Below are positions 40,320 through 46,273 of a stretch of DNA of 64,000 nucleotides, one piece after another. Each line of letters begins with the position of its first letter. The stretch's first letter is position 1. The stretch is from Corynebacterium aquatimens (lineage in GTDB: Bacteria; Actinomycetota; Actinomycetes; Mycobacteriales; Mycobacteriaceae): contig NZ_CP046980.1 of NCBI RefSeq assembly GCF_030408395.1, positions 1,488,001 through 1,552,000 on the forward strand. Direction: 5' to 3'. A program made the position numbers and the translations under genes. The notes below the pieces were generated by a model, which was not told the DNA's origin, made no database searches, and saw nothing but the letters and a program-made list of their open reading frames with translations.

Positions 40320-40328
40320 ACTCCTCAA

Positions 40329-40551
40329 ACTTGTTCAGACTGACCGGGCCTGGACGTCTGACCAGTCGGTTTCTTCACAGCCTAAGTCGACGGGTCCAAA
40401 AACACCGCCAAAAGTATCGCGGTCAAGGTTTCGGGGCACGCAGCCGTGTTTGTGCAGGCCACACTACGTTTACGGCCAGTCCACCTAACACGGTCCATAA
40501 ACCACTCTTTAGCTGCTACGTTCTAGTCCCCAACCGGCGTGTCGACCCGTC
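40329..40551. other. Intergenic region before the HEPN-motif gene
   Basis: 223 bases, divergent between the secreted protein and the HEPN-motif gene. Nothing gene-like. No good -35/-10 pair or ribosome site is visible for the plus-strand gene, whose ATG at 40552 may therefore be misplaced (alternative start ATG at 40564, four codons later). Confidence 0.4.
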
Positions 40552-41847
40552 ATGCACACTGGTCTTATGACCGAGTCACACGAACACGACGAGTCCCCAG
40601 ACCAGCCGGACAACGCCGACGGCCGCCCCGAGAACCCCGACGACACAGCGAACGAACAGACTCCCGACCCCGACTTCCTCGACCTCCCCATTTCCGACTT
40701 CAAAGACGAAAATCTCGACGACCTCTGGCGCAAACACGACCCTGAGGGTTACGCCAAGTTCCAGGAGACTGCCCGCAAGGCGCTCGGCTCACTGTTCAAG
40801 AAGATCGACATGCCTCCTCTTCACCACGTTGTCGACACCTCGAAGTTCGCCTCTGCGCTAACCGCCGACGCATGGAAGTCGCTCGCAGGTCTTGAAGCGC
40901 CCCGCCTTACCCCGCTGCTGCAACCAGAAGTCGCTAGGACGTTCACCGGCATACACCTCGACCCGTCGAAGTGGGCCACGCCCGACCTTCGCCAGCACGC
41001 CCTAGACGCGGCCGCGGCGGTAACGCCAACCGTGGACATGAAGAAGTTCTACGGCCCGGTCATAGACGCCCAGAAGCTGCTCGCGTCCAACGGCGCGCTC
41101 AAACTAGGAGAGCAATTCCAGCGCTCGCTCGACAAGACCTACGCGGACATTGCGAAGTCATTCGCCCGCCTCGGCGTTGTGGACACCTCTGCCCTCAAAG
41201 AAGCGCAGCAAGTCTCCAAGCAGTACGCCGACCTCGTTGCACAGCTCGGCGTTAAAGAAGACCCGCTGCCGTACTTAGAGCAGTTCCACAACGACTTCCT
41301 CGTCTTGTACGCCTCCCTGGTGCTCGCGGCAGGCCGTCTCGAAAACCTTGTCGCCGACCTGTGCGAAGTACTCCTCGGCAAACCACAGTTCCACGGCGCC
41401 AGCGTTGCCGCCCAGCAGAAGCTAGGAAACATGCGGCAAACGCTAGAGGACCAGAAGAAATGCACCACTTGCAGCGAGCTCGCTAAAGAGGTCAAAGACC
41501 CGTTAGACCGGCGCAACCTCCTCGTTCACGGCGACTGGCTGGTTGGAGAAGAAATTGCTTCCGACGAGTTGAAAGAGCGCCATGCCTGGTACTGGCGCAT
41601 CTCGCGCACGTCGCGGGTCACGAAGCGGAAGCCTATGAGCAACAACGAAATGCAAGCGCTGGCCGCCGAATGGGACGCGGGCAAGAAGAAAACGCTAGGC
41701 GACCTGTTCCACTCGGAGGTGGTCTCGCTCGGCTTTGTGACCGCCTACGTCAACAAATTTGCTGAGCTCAACGAGAAGTTGGAAGCCGAACTTACCCGGC
41801 ACGAAAACGCAGCGCAACCCGGACAACGTACAACACAAGGAGAATGA
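40552..41847 (+). CDS. HEPN-motif protein with long acidic/helical N-terminus (candidate defence RNase)
   Basis: 431 aa. The first 50 residues are acidic and Pro/Asp rich. A long helical region follows. The C-terminal part looks like a HEPN fold: helices LLVLYASLVLAAGRLENLVADLCEVL-like (about residues 249-275) precede RRNLLVHGDW, where Arg321-x4-His326 matches the HEPN RNase motif (Rx4-6H). HEPN RNases act in abortive infection and toxin-antitoxin systems. A CTTCSEL pair (CxxC) lies just before. No complete family match recognised; catalytic role inferred from one motif. Forms an operon with the next gene (7-base gap). Confidence 0.7.
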   Translation: MHTGLMTESHEHDESPDQPDNADGRPENPDDTANEQTPDPDFLDLPISDFKDENLDDLWRKHDPEGYAKFQETARKALGSLFKKIDMPPLHHVVDTSKFASALTADAWKSLAGLEAPRLTPLLQPEVARTFTGIHLDPSKWATPDLRQHALDAAAAVTPTVDMKKFYGPVIDAQKLLASNGALKLGEQFQRSLDKTYADIAKSFARLGVVDTSALKEAQQVSKQYADLVAQLGVKEDPLPYLEQFHNDFLVLYASLVLAAGRLENLVADLCEVLLGKPQFHGASVAAQQKLGNMRQTLEDQKKCTTCSELAKEVKDPLDRRNLLVHGDWLVGEEIASDELKERHAWYWRISRTSRVTKRKPMSNNEMQALAAEWDAGKKKTLGDLFHSEVVSLGFVTAYVNKFAELNEKLEAELTRHENAAQPGQRTTQGE

Positions 41848-41854
41848 CCAAACC

Positions 41855-42325
41855 ATGAAGAAGATCTACTACCGAAACCACAACGCCCTTCCTAAAGCAG
41901 TCCTGGCAAGCCAGAACGAAAACGGCTCATGGACCGTCGAAAAGCAAGCCGTCGCGGGGTCCGTCCCGCTGGGCGAGGACGAGTTCCGTTATGCATACCG
42001 TAACGAGCCCCGAGACGGGGAAAGTTGGACCACCGGCCACCGAGACTTTGTTGGAGCAGAAGGAATTGCAGAAGCAATTTCTCGCGGTGCCGAGCCGCGT
42101 TGGCTCACGACGAAGGAAGATGTCGAGCAGTGGGCAGACGAGCACCCCGGAGCCTGGTTCCTCGACTTGAAGATTCTCGGGGTGTGGAAGCGGGAGGACT
42201 TGCCGTGGGGCACGGTGCGAGATTACGAAGAAGGCCTCTCGCTCGACTGGGACCGGGACAAAGACTGGGCGCTGCCGCTTGTGGTGCTCGTGCCTGCCGA
42301 GGAAGTCGCTGGCCGGCAGGGTTAG
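41855..42325 (+). CDS. 156-aa protein downstream of the HEPN-motif gene (unknown)
   Basis: Starts at ATG 41855 (MKKIYYRNHNALPKAVLA). The ribosome site AAGGAG is at 41838-41843, about 11 bases upstream. Acidic and Trp rich (DVEQWADEHPGAWFLDL, DLPWGTVRDYEEG). No membrane segment. It sits 7 bases after the HEPN-motif gene, so the pair is co-transcribed. An antitoxin or accessory role is possible but rests on gene order alone. Confidence 0.7.
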   Translation: MKKIYYRNHNALPKAVLASQNENGSWTVEKQAVAGSVPLGEDEFRYAYRNEPRDGESWTTGHRDFVGAEGIAEAISRGAEPRWLTTKEDVEQWADEHPGAWFLDLKILGVWKREDLPWGTVRDYEEGLSLDWDRDKDWALPLVVLVPAEEVAGRQG

Positions 42326-42403
42326 TGGTCATATGTCATGTAACCGGAGGCGGAACCCGGTGTAGCCGGGGTGTAACCGCGGACCTGATATAACTGGTTA
42401 GAA

Positions 42404-42434
42404 AGTTTCGTGAAAGCCCCCGCGCGGAGGATTT
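42404..42434. repeat. Right copy of an imperfect inverted repeat flanking the HEPN module
   Basis: GTTTCGTGA, then CCCCCGCGCGG after three bases. The reverse complement of 39721-39740 reads GTTTCGTGA, then CCCCCGCGCGG after two bases: 20 identical positions in inverted orientation, 2.7 kb apart, around the secreted-protein and HEPN genes. Confidence 0.5.
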
Positions 42435-42479
42435 AGCGTTTGAAACGCCTTCTGATTCGCAAAATTCCTCGAACACCAC

Positions 42480-42505
42480 AATGGCACCCTTCGCGGGGTG
42501 CCATT
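42480..42505. terminator. Terminator downstream of the HEPN operon
   Basis: Perfect 10-bp stem AATGGCACCC / GGGTGCCATT with loop TTCGCG, followed by CGTTT. It ends the 41855 gene about 155 bases after its stop. Confidence 0.75.
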
Positions 42506-42593
42506 CGTTTATCAACCCGTTTTTCAAAATGCCCATCAAGCGCATCAGGCGCGATGTGTTGAGAACCAGGTTGATCAGTCCGATGCAACCGCG

Positions 42594-42971
42594 TTACGCC
42601 CCGCCGTACAAAGCTCCTTCCAGCCAGGCGACGTTCGCGCGGTAGTTTTCTTCATCCCCGTCTAGGTATTCACTCTCCATGTAGATGAGGAAATCCACCC
42701 AAAACGCTTTCTCGTTCGCAATCCAGATGGACAAGTCCACTCCAGGCGGAAGGAAAACCGTCCACGTTTTATCCGGGTTGTCACCGACGGAGACCTTGGC
42801 AGGTAGATCCGTCCAATCGTGTCCTTCGAGTTGGCGTTCAATCTCCGGTAGGAAGTTCGAGGAACCGTATTCATTCACCTTCGCTGCCGATGAATCCCAT
42901 GAGAAGCGCACTACATCTAATTCACCGTGCTCGTTTCGTGCTGTGCGGTTTATGTCTTTCTGGTCTGTCAA
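42594..42971 (-). CDS. 125-aa hypothetical protein (unknown)
   Basis: Acidic protein starting MTDQKDINRTARNEHGELD, with FLPPGVDLSIWIANEKAFWVDFLIYME near the C-terminus. The ATG at 42971 has AAGGGGAGA upstream on the minus strand. Soluble, no motif recognised. It belongs to a run of three minus-strand unknown genes with lower G+C than the backbone. Confidence 0.65.
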   Translation of the reverse strand: MTDQKDINRTARNEHGELDVVRFSWDSSAAKVNEYGSSNFLPEIERQLEGHDWTDLPAKVSVGDNPDKTWTVFLPPGVDLSIWIANEKAFWVDFLIYMESEYLDGDEENYRANVAWLEGALYGGA

Positions 42972-43071
42972 CTGTCTCCCCTTTTCTAGTAAACCGATAG
43001 GTGTTCCACTTACGCAGAGAACGACGCGCCTTTCTCAAGCACACACGACGTTCGCGTCGTCCCAGCTTTAT

Positions 43072-43503
43072 CTACATCGCGCTCGCCCCATCGCCGGCCT
43101 CGTCCGGTGGTGTGAGCATGCGCACCGGCGGAAGTCCGTACGAGGTCACCATGCGGTTGAACTCGCGCATCCCAGGCTCCGCGCCCGAGGCCTCACAAGG
43201 CTCTCCTGCATCACGCAAGAGATGTTCTGCCAGGCGAGTGATCGCATGCCAGAAACCATCGCGCGTGCCGTCGTGGGTTACCGCGTAATAGTCCAGTGAA
43301 TCATCCGGCACATGGCCGTATGTCGCATCACAGTCCACGTCGAGCTTCCCGTGAGCGTGCAACGTCGCTAGCTCGTACAACGCCTTGAGATTTTGTGATG
43401 TGTCGATCAGAAGCAAAAACGTTGGGTTGGTCTTGCGATCTACCGTGTACTCTTCGCGCAACATCCCAGCGGTCGTACCGGGTACTACATTAAAGTGCTT
43501 CAT
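43072..43503 (-). CDS. 143-aa hypothetical protein (unknown)
   Basis: Starts MKHFNVVPGTTAGMLREEYTV. The middle contains DYYAVTHDGTRDGFWHAITRLAEHLL. Soluble. Its start overlaps the end of the upstream gene by 14 bases, so the two are co-translated. No family recognised. Confidence 0.65.
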   Translation of the reverse strand: MKHFNVVPGTTAGMLREEYTVDRKTNPTFLLLIDTSQNLKALYELATLHAHGKLDVDCDATYGHVPDDSLDYYAVTHDGTRDGFWHAITRLAEHLLRDAGEPCEASGAEPGMREFNRMVTSYGLPPVRMLTPPDEAGDGASAM

Positions 43504-44161
43504 CTTGTTTCACCGTCCACGATGCAGGAACTTTCTTCTCACACACGCACAATTCCCAATCGTCGATCGCGTTCGTCCATCGCTCGGGTGGGAAGTTGTG
43601 TTCCTCGTCTACGACTGTGGGCAGTAGACGATCAATCTGGTCCGTGAGATCGACAACCAGTTGTGTTTCAAAGTCGCCGTCGTGGAAACAGTCAGCCATT
43701 TCGATAAAGCTGTCCACTAATGGATTGTCGTAATTGAACACTCCAAGGTTGCGTTGCTGTTCAGCGGTCAAATCCATGTCGTTCGCGTCGTACAGGTCGA
43801 ACTTTTCTTTTGTCTCTTCCACGTCGAGCATGCGCTTGACGCGGTTGATGTTGATTAAGTACGCCCCATCTGCACACGGTTCATCGACGGGTTGAAGCCA
43901 TCCAGTTTCGATGAGCGCTTCCACACATTCCTCCACAGTTGTGGGTTTAATCCAATTGACTACGCGCAGTTCGCGCCCGTGAATGTCAGCGACAAAACCA
44001 GCCAGTGAGCGTCGAACGTTCCCGTCACGCCCGAGTGTCTCACCGGTGTAGTCATCAGCGTGTAAGGCGATCTGTTGAAGAACGTCCTTCTCATAGAACT
44101 CCAACGACGGAACAGCGATGCACGAAATTCCATCAGCCAAAATCTCTCCCAAGAGCATCAT
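43490..44161 (-). CDS. 223-aa hypothetical protein (unknown)
   Basis: First gene of the overlapping pair; ATG at 44161 (a second ATG follows at once), with AAGGAGATG directly upstream. Strongly acidic (DGDFETQLVVDLTDQIDRLLPTVVDEE), includes the stretch FDLYDANDMDLTAEQQRN. The N-terminal half (ISCIAVPSLEFYEKDVLQQI, RVVNWIKPTTVEECVEALIETGWL) looks like a helical winged-helix arrangement, but I cannot assign a family. Confidence 0.65.
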   Translation of the reverse strand: MMLLGEILADGISCIAVPSLEFYEKDVLQQIALHADDYTGETLGRDGNVRRSLAGFVADIHGRELRVVNWIKPTTVEECVEALIETGWLQPVDEPCADGAYLININRVKRMLDVEETKEKFDLYDANDMDLTAEQQRNLGVFNYDNPLVDSFIEMADCFHDGDFETQLVVDLTDQIDRLLPTVVDEEHNFPPERWTNAIDDWELCVCEKKVPASWTVKQDEAL

Positions 44162-44467
44162 CTCCTTAAATAGTTTGGATAGTCGATTCGATCTCGACGT
44201 AGATGAACTCTAAGCCCACATGTTTCCGCATGTCAAGTACAAGTTTTGACACATACTATGTGATGTGATATTAGCGCTTGTTATTGCGGGATCCATGCTT
44301 ATGCAAATCAGCTGAGTCCGCCGCGGGTGAAGGACGCACTATCTACGCCCCACTCTCGTGTTGTAGAGTGCGAAAACCCACCAAAGAACTGCCCCATTTC
44401 TCCGTCGCTCGTATGCTTAAAAACGAACCAAAGATTTCGCAATGAACTGAGCACGGAAGACAAAGCT
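44162..44467. other. A+T-rich divergent intergenic region (right edge of the accessory island)
   Basis: 306 bases between the 223-aa gene (minus) and the Ltp-repeat gene (plus). The most A+T-rich stretch here is about 44220-44290 (TGACACATACTATGTG, GATATTAG), a good place for promoters in both directions, though no unambiguous hexamer pair is seen. A weak CACTCT/AGAGTG hairpin lies at 44351-44370. No copy of the tRNA-Arg 3' end was found here. Confidence 0.5.
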
Positions 44468-45421
44468 ATGAGTTCCCCTTACGACCCCAATAATCCAACC
44501 CCGGGTAACAACCAGTCTGGGCAGGGCTGGGGTCCCCAAGCTCCTTTTGGGCAAGAGCAAGGCGGCTGGTCCCAGCCGGATCCGAACGCCTCCTGGGAAT
44601 CTTTGCAGCAGGTACCTTCCGTCGGGCCGAGCGAATGGGGCCAGCCGGCTAACGGCCCAGGCAGTAATTTCGCGCAGCAAGGTGGGCAGGCCCAGTTCGG
44701 GCAGCAGCAGTTCGGGCAACCGCAGAACGGGCAACCGCAGTATGGGCAGGGTTCTAGCGGTCAGCCGCCATATGGTGAGCAACCACCAACGGAGCAAGGC
44801 GGTGGTAAGGGCCGGATGTGGGCGATCATCATCGGCATCGCCGTGCTCGTCACAGTCGCAATCGTTGCACTCGCGTTGGTTCTTGGCGGGGATAAGGACA
44901 AGAATTCGGAGGGCACCGCTTCGTCGGAGGAGAAGATCACTCCCACGACATCGGAGACGGGAGGCGCTCCCTCAGAAGAACCGGCAAAGTCGAGTGATTC
45001 GAAGTCCGAGAAATCCGGCGACAAAGATCGCGGCCAGGGTTCTGCCAAGGACTCGAAGAAAGAACCCACCTCGGGGGCGAAGCCCAAGGACGGAAACGTT
45101 CCTGCAGACCACAAGAAAGCTCTAGAAGAGGCAGAACGCTATTTGGCCGTGATTCCGTTCTCCTACGAAGGACTTTATGATCAGCTCATTAGTGAATACG
45201 GCGCACAGGCATCGCCTGAAGCCGCACGTTACGCGGTAGACAACGTGGACGCAGACTGGAACGAGCAGGCGCTACGCGCGGCGGAGCAGTACGTGAAGGT
45301 ACTGGACATGAGCGATGAAGAGCTCTTCGACCAGCTGACGCACGACTTTGGCGGCAAGTTTACCCCGGAGCAGGCACGCTACGCGATCGAGCACCTGGAC
45401 CGCAGCAAGCTCAAGCCTTAG
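44468..45421 (+). CDS. Membrane-anchored Ltp-repeat protein (superinfection-exclusion-like)
   Basis: 317 aa from ATG at 44468. The N-terminal about 115 residues are Gln/Gly/Pro-rich (repeats like QFGQPQNGQPQYGQ), then one membrane helix (MWAIIIGIAVLVTVAIVALALVLGG, about residues 118-141, read in two parts), a charged Ser/Lys/Glu linker, and two about 47-residue repeats ending ISEYGAQASPEAARYAVDNV and THDFGGKFTPEQARYAIEHL. These match the Ltp (host cell surface-exposed lipoprotein) repeat, found in the phage TP-J34 protein that blocks DNA injection by other phages. Here it is anchored by a helix, not a lipid. Exact role unproven. Confidence 0.82.
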   Translation: MSSPYDPNNPTPGNNQSGQGWGPQAPFGQEQGGWSQPDPNASWESLQQVPSVGPSEWGQPANGPGSNFAQQGGQAQFGQQQFGQPQNGQPQYGQGSSGQPPYGEQPPTEQGGGKGRMWAIIIGIAVLVTVAIVALALVLGGDKDKNSEGTASSEEKITPTTSETGGAPSEEPAKSSDSKSEKSGDKDRGQGSAKDSKKEPTSGAKPKDGNVPADHKKALEEAERYLAVIPFSYEGLYDQLISEYGAQASPEAARYAVDNVDADWNEQALRAAEQYVKVLDMSDEELFDQLTHDFGGKFTPEQARYAIEHLDRSKLKP

Positions 45422-45425
45422 CAGC

Positions 45426-45683
45426 CTAGATCTTCTGCTCGGGGATGATTGCCCAGCACACTAGGTACGCCAGTACGCCGGAGAAACCCGCGAGAGTAAG
45501 AAACACAAAGATCACGCGCATGAGCGTGTGATCAATGTTGAAGTGATCAGCAAGGCCCGCGCACACGCCCGCGATAATGCGGTCCGTCCGCGGACGAACA
45601 AGTACCGGCTGCGGCGGGATGGGATTAGCACCCGGAACGTTCACGTTCGGGTTTGGGACGTAATCGGGGTTGGGTTGCGACAT
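45426..45683 (-). CDS. PspC-domain membrane protein
   Basis: 85 aa from ATG at 45683 (MSQPNPDYVPNP). The PspC signature RIIAGVCAGLADHFNIDHTLMRVIFVFL is followed by a membrane helix ending CWAIIPEQKI. Phage-shock-protein C-like; involved in envelope stress in other bacteria. It converges on the Ltp-repeat gene with only four bases between the stop codons. Confidence 0.88.
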   Translation of the reverse strand: MSQPNPDYVPNPNVNVPGANPIPPQPVLVRPRTDRIIAGVCAGLADHFNIDHTLMRVIFVFLTLAGFSGVLAYLVCWAIIPEQKI

Positions 45684-45740
45684 CGTGGGGTCCCTTCTCA
45701 ATGAGGTTTTCACGGTCGCACGGGCCACGACCGTTGGTGT

Positions 45741-46241
45741 CTAGCCTGCCTTATTGGAAAATTCAGTCACATCAAGTTCGTCGCTGGCGCTCATCAGGCC
45801 TTCCATGAAGCGCTTGAGAGGAGCGACTTCACCCTTCTTCATGTGATCGAAGATAAGTCGGCGAACAACTTCGACGTGGTCCGGAACGGCAGCCTCTAAG
45901 CGCGCCATTCCCTCGTCCGTAAGAACAACAACCACGCCGCGGGCATCCTCTTCACTCTTGTGCTTGTTTAACAGCCCGCGCTTATCCATACGCGTGATCT
46001 GGTGGGACATCCGTGAACGGTCCCAATCAAGTTCGATGCACAAGTCGCGCATTCGCATCCTGTGGTCCTCAGCCTCAGAGAGTGCAATAAGTACAGCGAA
46101 TTCAGACGAGGAAAGACCGCCACTATGCATCAGGGTATCTTCCAAGCAACGATCAATACGCCGGCCCGTAGCCAGCATGAGCCGCCAGAGCTGCTGTTCT
46201 TCATCGTTTAGCCAGCGCGTCCCCGTTGCCATGTCATACAT
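45741..46241 (-). CDS. MarR-family transcriptional regulator
   Basis: 166 aa (ATG at 46241, or 46232 to start MATGTRW). The winged helix-turn-helix contains LSSSEFAVLIALSEAEDHRMRMRDLCIELDWDRSRMSHQITRM and the wing RGVVVVLTDEG. The variant DWDRSRMSHQ recognition helix is seen in a subgroup of actinobacterial MarR proteins. The ligand and targets are unknown. It follows the SMC-like gene by 32 bases on the same strand. Confidence 0.9.
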   Translation of the reverse strand: MYDMATGTRWLNDEEQQLWRLMLATGRRIDRCLEDTLMHSGGLSSSEFAVLIALSEAEDHRMRMRDLCIELDWDRSRMSHQITRMDKRGLLNKHKSEEDARGVVVVLTDEGMARLEAAVPDHVEVVRRLIFDHMKKGEVAPLKRFMEGLMSASDELDVTEFSNKAG

Positions 46242-46273
46242 ATTACACGCGCAATCGCTGATTTTCGGCGTTT

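Noticed and set aside
42336..42545. 69-aa open frame on the minus strand
   Set aside because: Contains the terminator at 42480-42505; the slight likeness to the end of the 39702 frame is likely due to shared hairpin/AT elements.
34552..44467. Second copy of the tRNA-Arg 3' end (att site)
   Set aside because: Searched by eye for GTTCGAATCCTGTCGGGGAC; none found.
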